In this document: in pieces, positions 16,859 through 24,813 of the stretch | Position numbering within the stretch: position 1 is the stretch's first letter | Layout of the letters: each line of letters opens with the position of its first letter | Source: Flavobacteriales bacterium | GTDB lineage: Bacteria; Bacteroidota; Bacteroidia; Flavobacteriales_D; Sanyastnellaceae | NCBI GenBank assembly: GCA_947466425.1 | Contig: CANIBZ010000015.1 | Location: 1-54,969 of the forward strand | Direction: 5' to 3' | Length of the DNA: 54,969 bases | The notes under the pieces: model-generated | Seen by the model: the letters and a program-made list of their open reading frames with translations, nothing else | Databases searched by the model: none | Told to the model about the DNA's origin: nothing | Made by a program: the position numbers and the translations under genes

Positions 16859-17890
16859 ATGATTGCCAAAAAGAAAGCGCTCACGTTCGTGCTTGTTACT
16901 TCTGTGCTTAGTAGTGCCGCAACTTTTATTGCGGTTCGAAAAGTTTCGAATAAAAAAGAAACACCTGTTGAACTAACAGGAGAATGTTCCTACAACATTA
17001 AGCGACTTCACGGATATGAGTACATTAAACCTTTGGAATACGCTGAACCCGAACATGAGTCGGCATTGTACAATTCTTTTAAAACTAAAATAGAAGCGAT
17101 TGTTGCGGAAAAGAAGAAAGCGGGATTGTTGAATAACGCTTCGGTTTATCTGCGTGATTTCAAGAAGGGAAACTGGATGAGCTTCCAAGGAAAAGTTCCG
17201 TTCCATCCGGGCTCATTGATTAAGGTGCCTATTCTTATTTCTTATTTAAAGTTTGAAGAATATCAGCCAGGAATTTTGAATGCTCCGGTAACATTTACTG
17301 GCGCAGAATACATTCCTTCTCAGTCGTATAACTCGAAACAAATTGAAGTTGGAAAAACATACACGATAAAAGAATTGCTTGATTATATGATCAAGTACTC
17401 CGACAACAACGCTACTTTTTTATTGAAGAAGAATTTGAATGTTGCACAGTTCAAGAAAACGTATGACAACGTTGGCTTGCCTGTACCGAACATCATGGAT
17501 GTGAATTACAGTCTTTCCGCAGAAGATTTTTCAGTGTTTTTAAAGGTGTTGTACAATGCGGGATATTTATCGATAGAAAATTCCGAATACGCCATTAAGC
17601 TTTTAACGGAGTGCGACTTCAAAGACGGATTTGTAAAAGGCCTTCCTGCCGGAACTCCGGTTGCACACAAGTTCGGCGAATGGGGCGACGGAGGCGCGAA
17701 TCACGAACTGCACGAATCTGGAATTATTTACATCGATGGTGAAGCATATATTCTCACCGTCATGACCAGCGGAAAGAGCATACCTGAATTAGCAAAAACG
17801 ATTCAAGAACTTTCAGGTTTGTTCGATCAGGAATTGGATGATCCGAATAAAGCGAATGGACTTTTTCCGAAGAAAAATGTTGTGATGTAA
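16859..17890 (+). CDS. Beta-lactamase-fold serine hydrolase (class A-like)
   Basis: Membrane-anchored or exported penicillin-recognising-fold protein. The start at 16859 gives MIAKKKALTFVLVTSVLSSA, an N-terminal hydrophobic segment; the frame is open upstream, but that part is basic and unsupported. Motif 1 is S-x-x-K in HPGSLIKVPIL, motif 2 is S-D-N in YSDNNAT, and motif 3 is K-F-G (HKFGEW) in place of the usual KTG. Length and order match the Beta-lactamase2 family rather than a known resistance enzyme, and the general base Glu of true class A lactamases is not evident. Role unknown; peptidoglycan or peptide hydrolysis is possible. A second protein of this fold is at 52833. Confidence 0.8.
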   Translation: MIAKKKALTFVLVTSVLSSAATFIAVRKVSNKKETPVELTGECSYNIKRLHGYEYIKPLEYAEPEHESALYNSFKTKIEAIVAEKKKAGLLNNASVYLRDFKKGNWMSFQGKVPFHPGSLIKVPILISYLKFEEYQPGILNAPVTFTGAEYIPSQSYNSKQIEVGKTYTIKELLDYMIKYSDNNATFLLKKNLNVAQFKKTYDNVGLPVPNIMDVNYSLSAEDFSVFLKVLYNAGYLSIENSEYAIKLLTECDFKDGFVKGLPAGTPVAHKFGEWGDGGANHELHESGIIYIDGEAYILTVMTSGKSIPELAKTIQELSGLFDQELDDPNKANGLFPKKNVVM

Positions 17891-17893
17891 TCA

Positions 17894-18027
17894 CGAATGT
17901 GGCGGAGCCACTAATGTGCGAAGCACGAATGCCGGAGGCGAATGTCTTCGACTAATGTGGCGGAGCCACGAATGTTGCAAAGCCACGAATGTCCGAAGGA
18001 CGAATGTTGCAGAGCAACGAATGTCTA
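17894..18027. repeat. Mini-hairpin array (GAAT/TAAT family)
   Basis: Hairpins GTGGC-GGA-GCCAC (twice), GTGC-GAA-GCAC, GCC-GGA-GGC, GTC-TTC-GAC, an imperfect GTTGC-AAA-GCCAC, GTCC-GAA-GGAC and GTTGC-AGA-GCAAC, each followed by GAAT or TAAT. The array begins just after the stop of the hydrolase gene and ends where the degenerate DUF5615 reading frame begins, so it may have replaced the toxin's 3' end. Confidence 0.78.
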
Positions 18028-18060
18028 GAATAATTCTCTAACTGCTTTGTGTGCCAATTT

Positions 18061-18168
18061 CTAAGCAACCGATATTTTGATATTGCTGATCCTCAACACA
18101 AGTGGAAATGTTTTTGAAATTTGTTTAACTACTCTAAAAGAAATATTTTGATCCAAGAGAAGTTTCAC
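18061..18168 (-). pseudogene. Remnant of a DUF5615 (PIN-like) toxin gene
   Basis: A GTG start at 18168 overlaps the stop of the DUF433 gene (GTGA, 4 bases), the usual arrangement of DUF433-DUF5615 pairs. The first residues, VKLLLDQNISFRVVKQISK, are a clear DUF5615 N-terminus with the Asp of the PIN-like active site. After 35 codons the frame meets TAG; a few family-like residues (KLAHK) follow the stop, then the sequence runs into the hairpin array at 18027. The normal length is about 110-120 residues, so most of the domain is missing. Too short to appear as an ordinary ORF. Confidence 0.7.
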
Positions 18169-18389
18169 GATGCAATTCGAATTTTATGTTCTCTTTCCGC
18201 TGCATATGAAAGAGCAGCCATTAAATCTTCTTCGGTCAGTTCTGGATAATCCTCAATGATTTGGGCAGTTGACATTCCTGAAGCGAACCAACCTAAAATA
18301 TCATAAACACTAATTCTCATTCCTATGATGGTAGGTTTTCCAAATCGGACTTGTGAATCAATTGTAATAATTTCAGAATAATGTCTCAT
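18165..18389 (-). CDS. DUF433 antitoxin-like protein
   Basis: 74-residue DUF433 protein, the predicted antitoxin/DNA-binding half of a DUF433-DUF5615 toxin-antitoxin pair. It has the family core VRFGKPTIIGMRISVYDILGW, then the SGMSTAQIIEDYPELTEEDL helix-turn-helix-like segment. Its partner toxin is reduced to a remnant directly downstream, so this is probably a surviving orphan antitoxin. The leader contains TAACTTAG, a weak match to the -7 box. Confidence 0.85.
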   Translation of the reverse strand: MRHYSEIITIDSQVRFGKPTIIGMRISVYDILGWFASGMSTAQIIEDYPELTEEDLMAALSYAAEREHKIRIAS

Positions 18390-18416
18390 GATTCTAAGTT
18401 ACAAAAAAAATTGGCG

Positions 18417-18661
18417 AGGGCAACGTGAGTTGCGAGGGCGAATGCTTCGCGATGGCAACATGTGTTGCGAAGGTCCTTCGGACGAGGGTTGCCACTAATG
18501 TGCGAAGCACTAATGCCGGAGGGGAATGTGGCGGAGCCACTAATGTTGCAAGCAACGAGGGTCTTCGACGTTTAACCGATTATCGGAAAGATTGATCGCA
18601 CAGCGATTGATTCGAAGAATTGATCACGCAGTGATTGATCGCAGAGCGATTGATCCAAAGG
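18417..18661. repeat. Mini-hairpin arrays (GAGG/GAAT family, then TG-spaced family)
   Basis: Most of the 330-base gene-free stretch 18390-18719. The first part has GTCC-TTC-GGAC, GTGC-GAA-GCAC, GTGGC-GGA-GCCAC and GTC-TTC-GAC with spacers GAGG, TAAT or GAAT. From 18577 on: ATCGC-ACA-GCGAT, ATTC-GAA-GAAT, ATCAC-GCA-GTGAT, ATCGC-AGA-GCGAT and ATCC-AAA-GGAT with TG spacers only, i.e. one half of the bipolar type seen elsewhere. Confidence 0.75.
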
Positions 18662-18695
18662 ATAAATAAAAAGGAGCAAACCGAAGTCTGCTCCT
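18662..18695 (-). terminator. Probable rho-independent terminator of the 18720 gene
   Basis: Read on the minus strand, a 7-bp stem AGGAGCA/TGCTCCT with a 10-base loop is followed by TTTTTATTTA. It begins 25 bases after the stop codon of the large T9SS gene. Confidence 0.7.
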
Positions 18696-18719
18696 ATTCT
18701 TTAATCTAAACTTAATCTA

Positions 18720-21260
18720 CTATTTCTTAATTACGCGGATGGTAATGTTTGAAGTGTTGTTGCTTAGGTTAACGAAGTAAACTCCGCTTTCTAAGTTTGA
18801 AGTGTCGATTGTGTGGAACATGTTTCCAGCGTTCACAGCGAATGCTTCAGCAGAAACAACTTGTCCAGCTACGTTGAAGATCGTTGCATTCATCATACCA
18901 GCATCGAACGCGCTGAATTGAATGTTCAATTCGTTTTCTGTTGGATTAGGGAAAACCATTAGGTCTTCGAAAGCAACGTTTTCAGAAACTTCAACGCTAG
19001 TCAAGTTGATTGTGAATGTGTTTGAACAATCTCCGTTTGTAGCGGTAAGAACCACTGTAAAGTCACCACCCGTTGCAAAGATGTGCGAAGGGTTGGTTGA
19101 CGTTGAAGTTGTTCCGTCACCGAAATCCCAAGAGTATGAAGATGCATTAGTCGAGTTGTTCAAGAACTGAACTGTGAAACTTCCGTTCGTTTGAGAGAAA
19201 GATGCATCTGCGGTTGGTGTGGCGTTTACAGAAATTAAAATTGGAGTTGATGAACCAACACCGTTGCATGCGTCTGTGTTAGTCACATTCACTGTGTAAA
19301 GTCCTTCTAGCGTTGCATCAATAGATTGAGTTGTTTCAGCAAGTCCAGCACCGTTGAATGTCCAAGCATAAGAATCAGCTGCAGAAGCTGTTAATGTTAC
19401 AGCAGAACCGTCGCAAATTGAAGTGCTTCCGTTTGCAGAGATAGTTGGGATTGGAGAATCGCTCACGTTGACGCTAATGGTGTTTGAAGAAGCTGAACAT
19501 CCGTTTGCATCTGTGTACTCCAAAGAGAAGTCACCTGTTGCGGTTACAGTAATTGCATCAGCTGTAGCGTTTGTGTTCCAAACGTTTCCACCCACTTGAG
19601 AAGAAGCGATATCAACGCTTCCACCCGTGCAGAAAGAAGTGCTTCCGTTAGCAGTGATAGATACAGTTGGGTTTTCATTTACAGTCACGTTCACAACGTT
19701 TGAGTTTGCAGTACAACCTTTGCTGCTTCTAGCGATTACGCTGAAAGAACCAGTGTTGTTTACATCTTGAGAATTTCCAACAGAACCGTTGTTCCAAGTG
19801 TAAGTTGAGTTTGCATCGGATGAAGACGCGTTAAGCGTTACAACAGAACCTGCGCAGATTGAAGTAGCACCTGAAGCCGTTAAAGAAGCTGTGATTGCAT
19901 TGTTAATTGCGGTAGAATAATCAGCATTTTGTGGATCCCACTCTGCCCAACAAGATGTCCAGTTTTCAGAACCGAAAGCTCCGCGGAAATCAACAGGAGT
20001 GAAAAACGCATCTTGCAAATAAGAATCTGTGAAATCAGCACCTGTTGTTAAAACTGAAGTTGGTTGAAGTGTGAAATCTGGATTGGTTAAGCTCATGCCG
20101 TTCCAACCTAAATCTGTTCCTGCATTGTAATTCGCGTTGTTGTTCGCAGCGAAGAAGGTAGAAATGTTGAAACCAGCGTTGATGTTGTTTGGATTAGCTG
20201 TTGTTACAGTAGCCAATGTATCGTTCATTTGAGCCAACACGTTGTTTTTAAAACGAAGGTTATTCGCTGTCGCGTTTCCTTGTGTTGATGCACTTTCGAT
20301 TAACAATCCAACTGGGTAACCAGCGTATACGCTGTTCATGGGACTACATTCTGTTCTTCTTCTCAAGTGTAATGCACGCTTGTAGTTTGAATTGATGGTG
20401 CTGTTGAACAAAAGGGGTCCAGCAATAGTTACATTTGAAAAGTGTGGTTGTGTATTTGGAATTGCAGTGCTTCCGCTAGCGTCGTTGTCTGACTCGAAAC
20501 CGTTAGAACCTGATTGGTCAGCAATTTGTGGATCGCGAACTGAAAGTGCGAATTGCACATTTCCACGGTACCCGAAGTCTGTATCGAAATCATCGTCCCA
20601 GTTGCGGTATGCGATAATGTTCTTTACATTAACAGTACCACCGAACCATTCGTAAGCATCGTCACCAGCGTAAGACACTTGAATGTGATCTACAGTAGTT
20701 CCTCTTCCAACACCACAGAATGTTAACCCATTGATTTCAGAATTTGGTTGGAATGGAATCCCGCCGAACTCGATACGAACATAACGAATGATACCTGAAT
20801 TGTCATTATCGTTTGGCGTAGCGCCACCGCCATAGATAGAACCTACTCCACCTTCAACAATAGCTTCTCCAGCTGCTGTTCCATTTCCTGCATTAGCTGG
20901 TGCGTTTACGCTCGCTCTTCCGCAAAGAATTAAACCTCCCCAGTCGCCATAGCTTCTTTGTCCGGGCGATTTTTGAGAAGTCATAACAATCGGTTGCTCT
21001 GGCGTTCCCTCTGCACGAAGGAATCCGCTGCGCTCGATGATCAAAGATCCTTTTGTTACTAAATCACCTTTGATGATAGTACCTGGTTGAATAACCAAGG
21101 TATCGTTAGCCGTAACCTTTACGAATCCAGAAAGGATGTAAATGTTGTTGTTTGTCCAGGTAGTAGTACCATTGATGTCAATGTTACCACTTACCACAAT
21201 CTGCGCTTGGCTGCTGAATGCTGCCATCAATAGCGCGAAAGAGAATAAAAGTTTTTTCAT
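18720..21260 (-). CDS. Large T9SS surface protein with beta-helix-like, Ig-like and PKD domains
   Basis: Secreted protein, about 846 residues from the start at 21260 (MKKLLFSFALLMAAFSSQA). Residues ~20-420 form a Gly/Asn-rich region with VIQPGTIIKGDL, GGLILCGRASVN, EWFGGTVNVKNI and NWDDDFDTDFGYRGNVQ, a family commonly encoded beside TonB receptors in Bacteroidota. Then follow three Ig-like repeats with the CxGSxVTL pattern (SICAGSVVTLNAS, SFCTGGSVDI, SICDGSAVTLTAS), one PKD domain (SSYSWDFGDGTTSTSTNPSH) and a type A sorting domain (VFPNPTENELNIQF ... NITIRVIKK). It lies 117 bases downstream of a TonB receptor gene, probably in one unit, which suggests a role in binding the same surface substrate. 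Function not established. Confidence 0.88.
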   Translation of the reverse strand: MKKLLFSFALLMAAFSSQAQIVVSGNIDINGTTTWTNNNIYILSGFVKVTANDTLVIQPGTIIKGDLVTKGSLIIERSGFLRAEGTPEQPIVMTSQKSPGQRSYGDWGGLILCGRASVNAPANAGNGTAAGEAIVEGGVGSIYGGGATPNDNDNSGIIRYVRIEFGGIPFQPNSEINGLTFCGVGRGTTVDHIQVSYAGDDAYEWFGGTVNVKNIIAYRNWDDDFDTDFGYRGNVQFALSVRDPQIADQSGSNGFESDNDASGSTAIPNTQPHFSNVTIAGPLLFNSTINSNYKRALHLRRRTECSPMNSVYAGYPVGLLIESASTQGNATANNLRFKNNVLAQMNDTLATVTTANPNNINAGFNISTFFAANNNANYNAGTDLGWNGMSLTNPDFTLQPTSVLTTGADFTDSYLQDAFFTPVDFRGAFGSENWTSCWAEWDPQNADYSTAINNAITASLTASGATSICAGSVVTLNASSSDANSTYTWNNGSVGNSQDVNNTGSFSVIARSSKGCTANSNVVNVTVNENPTVSITANGSTSFCTGGSVDIASSQVGGNVWNTNATADAITVTATGDFSLEYTDANGCSASSNTISVNVSDSPIPTISANGSTSICDGSAVTLTASAADSYAWTFNGAGLAETTQSIDATLEGLYTVNVTNTDACNGVGSSTPILISVNATPTADASFSQTNGSFTVQFLNNSTNASSYSWDFGDGTTSTSTNPSHIFATGGDFTVVLTATNGDCSNTFTINLTSVEVSENVAFEDLMVFPNPTENELNIQFSAFDAGMMNATIFNVAGQVVSAEAFAVNAGNMFHTIDTSNLESGVYFVNLSNNTSNITIRVIKK

Positions 21261-21377
21261 GATTTGAATTTGTTTGTGCAAACTTCCTAGTTATAGTTTA
21301 CAGGAAGATGATGAAGCACTTAAGGATTCATTATGCAATTCGAAGGAGAATGTTATGTTCTTTAAGCGAATGTTATG

Positions 21378-24230
21378 TTATTTTTTTCCTTTCGATGCTT
21401 TCACGTCTTCTCTGAACTTGTAGCTCAAGGTCACACTCCAGTAATTACCTCTGTTGAAGTATTGAAGACGTTGGTCATTTGCGCGACTTAATTTACCATC
21501 CTGATTCGCATCTTGAAGGAAAACAAAATCTTGTTTCAATACATCTTGAACACCAGCGCGAACAGAGAATCCGTTTTTGAATGATTTCGTAATGGTTATA
21601 TCTAACATGTCGCGAGACATTTCATACACCTCAGGAATATCAGGAATACCCACAATGGTTACACGTGGGCCAATACGATTGTATAATACCGTTACTTGCC
21701 ATCCGGTTGAATCGTTGTCGTAATACAATCCTCCGTTAATGATGTATGGAGACTGACCTACCATTGGACGATTCGGATTCAATCCTGAGGCAACACCTTC
21801 TGCGCTCACTTGAATGTCTGACTTAATGAAGGAAGCATTCGCAACCACCGTTAAGTTCTGAAGTATTCTGTTTGAAGTCATTTCCTTCAGCGACTTGCGA
21901 ATGTCGAACTCAACACCGTAGCTGGTTGCGCCCAATGCGTTACCCGGAGCGAAACTGCGTGTTCCACCTGATCCCACTCCCGGAACGAAATACGGTTCAA
22001 TCGGATTATTAAACTCTTTATAGAATAAAGCCGCACTTAAATATTCAGTGTTTGACGGATAGTGCTCTATGCGAATATCCGCGTTTTTGTTGGTTGAAAA
22101 GGTCAGATTCGGATTACCAGTGTTGATGAAGTTGTTCTCGAAATCATAGAAGCTGAAAGGCGCCAATTCACGAAACTCTGGTCTGTTCACTGTTTTTCCA
22201 TAAGCCGCTCTTAACGTTGTTTTCTTACTTAATGTATAAGAGACATTTATAGAAGGAAGGAAAACCAATGAATCTAATGATGCTCTAATTGGAGTTCCTG
22301 TAATGTCCGCACTGGTTAATACCTGTGCATTCTGTTCAAAACGAAGTCCACCAGAAACAGTTAGTCGCTCAAATGGCAAAGTAAGCATGGCGTATCCTGC
22401 ATAAAGATTTGAAGAGGCGTGGTACCTGTCTGCTCCACGTGTGTCTTCTCCAAGGGTAAAACCAGTTGAATCTTGCATGTTAGAAGGCGCAAGAATGTTT
22501 GCAATACTGGTGGTATCCTTATTCCAATTGAAATTAAAGGCATCAATCACGTAACCCAAATTTCTCGAACTAAAATCACGGTCTTTATCTTCAATATAAA
22601 AACCAGCTTTCAACGTAGCAAATTTAGGCTTCTCTTTATCGGAGTTTAATTGTTTCAACTTATGCTCATAGTTAGCGGCATAGGTGCGCACATCTTCCTT
22701 CAAACTCATAAATAGTCTTCCGGAATAAAATGGCTGAGCAACAGTTGTGAAGTAAGCGTGGAAGTTCTCATCTGAACCATCCAATGGACGGGTATAACGA
22801 ATCCGCTTCCAATCAGGGTCGTTTCGTCGTGTTTGCGCATAACCCAACGCCCAATTCAAAATTCCTTTCCCTTTAAATAACTCATGCGTTCCAGTAAGTT
22901 GCGTGTTGTACATGCGACGCTCGGTGTAACGGAAAGAATACTCTTGACGGTAGTTTCCCTCTTCCAATGCTCTTCCTGTTCTGAAGGTGTTTGATTGCAA
23001 ACCGTTTTGATTCAAGAAATTTTTGAACTCGATAAAACTTTTATCAGTCTTCATTCCCCAGTTGTGAAGCACACCCACATTGGCATTCTTCTGATAGATC
23101 ATATCATTGAATGAAAAAACGGTATCACTTACTTGAGTCGCTGGATCAAAAACGTTGTAATCTAGTCGATGTGAATTTTGTCGTTGAGCCGTTCTAGAAT
23201 AGCTTATGGATGTAAAATTCCCGAACTGAACTTTTTCTGTTTGAAAACGCTTACCAAAGGAAACATTTACACGGCGGTCGGGTAATGCGGTTTCTGATTT
23301 ATATCCCCATGTATTTGGAAGAGCTTGGCTCAGGGTTCTAGCGTCTTGATCCGATATGTTGCTTGATATGTTAGCTGGAAAAATTGAAGGCAAATCGCGC
23401 GTCCCGTTATCGAAACCTAAGGCCTCTGACTTCGAATTCACATTGCTTAAAAATTCTTGTCCTGTTGTGTTCGAACGATAGTTCGTTGCCATGCTAACAT
23501 CTAACGAAGTCTTGTAATCTGGAAAATTCTTCGTGTAAACATTAATAGCTCCTCCGGCGAATTCACCAGGAAGATCTGGAGAAGGAGATTTAAATATGAG
23601 GAAACGATCTATTGCCTGACTCGGAATTAAATCGAAGGAAAACGAACGAACGTCTGGCTCTAAGGAAGGAACAAGTATTCCATTCATCATAACGGCATTG
23701 TAACGCTCGGTTAGTCCACGTACCATCACAAATCGATTGTCGATGATGGTTACCCCTGGAATTCTACGTGCCACTTCAGAAGCATTTCTGTCTTGTCCTT
23801 TTTGAATTTGAACTGCTCCTACCCCACTAACAACTCCTTTCGCTTCGCGCATTTCCATAATTACGGCAGCTTCTGTGCTCGTCTTACGAAAATCTTTAAT
23901 CTCCACTCCTCCGCCAACCATGAATGATTCGGACTGAAGAATAATATCGGCCTTTATTTCTTTTCCTGAAGCGACTTCAATTCCAGAAATCTTCTGGGTC
24001 GCGTAAGAAATAGCCTTTACCTCAATGGTGTAGTTTCCACCATTCTTAACATCAATGTTGTATTCACCGAACGCATTCGAAGCTGCTCCAAATGACGTTC
24101 CTTCTACAATAATTATTGCTCCAACAACAGGTTCAGCTGAAGAGTTGAGAACAGTTCCTTTAATAATAGTTTGTGCGCTAACTGAAAGGCACGACAAAAA
24201 CAATAAAAACAGGATTGATTTTTTTTTCAT
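21378..24230 (-). CDS. TonB-dependent outer-membrane receptor
   Basis: Outer-membrane importer of ~950 residues. The start at 24230 gives the signal peptide MKKKSILFLLFLSCLSVSAQ. Next is a carboxypeptidase-regulatory-like domain (IIKGTVLNSSAEPVVGAIII), then a plug with ASEVARRIPGVTIIDNRFV, VRGLTERYNAVMMNGILVPS and DLPGEFAGGAINVYTKNFPD, and a long barrel with the C-terminal LSYKF strand followed by a short basic tail (REDVKASKGKK). The plug belongs to the receptor group with 'LIPSQAIDRF', distinct from the DUF4249-partnered receptor at 3528. Located between an ArsR-type regulator gene and the T9SS/PKD gene, all on the minus strand. Substrate unknown. Confidence 0.92.
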   Translation of the reverse strand: MKKKSILFLLFLSCLSVSAQTIIKGTVLNSSAEPVVGAIIIVEGTSFGAASNAFGEYNIDVKNGGNYTIEVKAISYATQKISGIEVASGKEIKADIILQSESFMVGGGVEIKDFRKTSTEAAVIMEMREAKGVVSGVGAVQIQKGQDRNASEVARRIPGVTIIDNRFVMVRGLTERYNAVMMNGILVPSLEPDVRSFSFDLIPSQAIDRFLIFKSPSPDLPGEFAGGAINVYTKNFPDYKTSLDVSMATNYRSNTTGQEFLSNVNSKSEALGFDNGTRDLPSIFPANISSNISDQDARTLSQALPNTWGYKSETALPDRRVNVSFGKRFQTEKVQFGNFTSISYSRTAQRQNSHRLDYNVFDPATQVSDTVFSFNDMIYQKNANVGVLHNWGMKTDKSFIEFKNFLNQNGLQSNTFRTGRALEEGNYRQEYSFRYTERRMYNTQLTGTHELFKGKGILNWALGYAQTRRNDPDWKRIRYTRPLDGSDENFHAYFTTVAQPFYSGRLFMSLKEDVRTYAANYEHKLKQLNSDKEKPKFATLKAGFYIEDKDRDFSSRNLGYVIDAFNFNWNKDTTSIANILAPSNMQDSTGFTLGEDTRGADRYHASSNLYAGYAMLTLPFERLTVSGGLRFEQNAQVLTSADITGTPIRASLDSLVFLPSINVSYTLSKKTTLRAAYGKTVNRPEFRELAPFSFYDFENNFINTGNPNLTFSTNKNADIRIEHYPSNTEYLSAALFYKEFNNPIEPYFVPGVGSGGTRSFAPGNALGATSYGVEFDIRKSLKEMTSNRILQNLTVVANASFIKSDIQVSAEGVASGLNPNRPMVGQSPYIINGGLYYDNDSTGWQVTVLYNRIGPRVTIVGIPDIPEVYEMSRDMLDITITKSFKNGFSVRAGVQDVLKQDFVFLQDANQDGKLSRANDQRLQYFNRGNYWSVTLSYKFREDVKASKGKK

Positions 24231-24325
24231 TTGATCATTCATTTTCATGACTGCGAAACAAATGCAGTAAGATTGATTAGAGTTGAAATGAGAATTATCT
24301 TAGAGTTAACATTCGAAGTCATTTG

Positions 24326-24652
24326 TTAAGCCAATGTTTCGAAGGCCTGAAAGAACTCTTGAGAGATCTGTCGAAAGAACTCCATTGCTTCTTTCGAAAT
24401 CCAGTACTTCGATCGCATGCCGAAAATGCGCCCATCGATGAGGCTGCTTTTCTTCATTTCTCTTAGGTGTTGAATAACCGTTGAAGGCGACATGCCAGGT
24501 ACGTCTACTACGCGTCCTTCAACGATTCCTTGGGTCTTCATCATTTCCAAAAGAATAGTCACTCGAGCAGGGTGCGCGAGTGCCCTTGAAAAATGCGCGA
24601 AATCACTCTCCAAGCCCATAGGGACGTAAGGTAATTTTGGGTCTTCTTGCAT
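24326..24652 (-). CDS. ArsR-family winged-helix transcriptional regulator
   Basis: 108-residue DNA-binding protein. A typical ArsR core is visible: FSRALAHPARVTILLEMM (helix 1-2), a recognition region MSPSTVIQHLREMKKSSLI, and a wing GRIFGMRSKYWIS. The metal-binding ELCVCD motif of classical arsenic/metal sensors is absent, so it probably senses something else or only binds DNA. The gene is 95 bases upstream of, and codirectional with, the TonB receptor/T9SS pair, making local regulation or cotranscription likely (inference). The divergent neighbour is icmF. Confidence 0.85.
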   Translation of the reverse strand: MQEDPKLPYVPMGLESDFAHFSRALAHPARVTILLEMMKTQGIVEGRVVDVPGMSPSTVIQHLREMKKSSLIDGRIFGMRSKYWISKEAMEFFRQISQEFFQAFETLA

Positions 24653-24813
24653 ATAACAAAGGAATCGGATTCTTGGAAGGGCAAGATTTCGATAGCGTTA
24701 AATAAAAGTGAATCTATCTTTAAGCCCTTAACAATTGCGTAACATAAACAAAGCGTGATAAAATCGAGGTTTTAGACGCGCTCTTCGTAAATTCGCGACA
24801 CTATTTTAGAACT

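Noticed and set aside
24653-24813. Cobalamin riboswitch before icmF
   Set aside because: The gap is only about 160 bases, shared with the divergent regulator gene, and no B12-box-like sequence was found.
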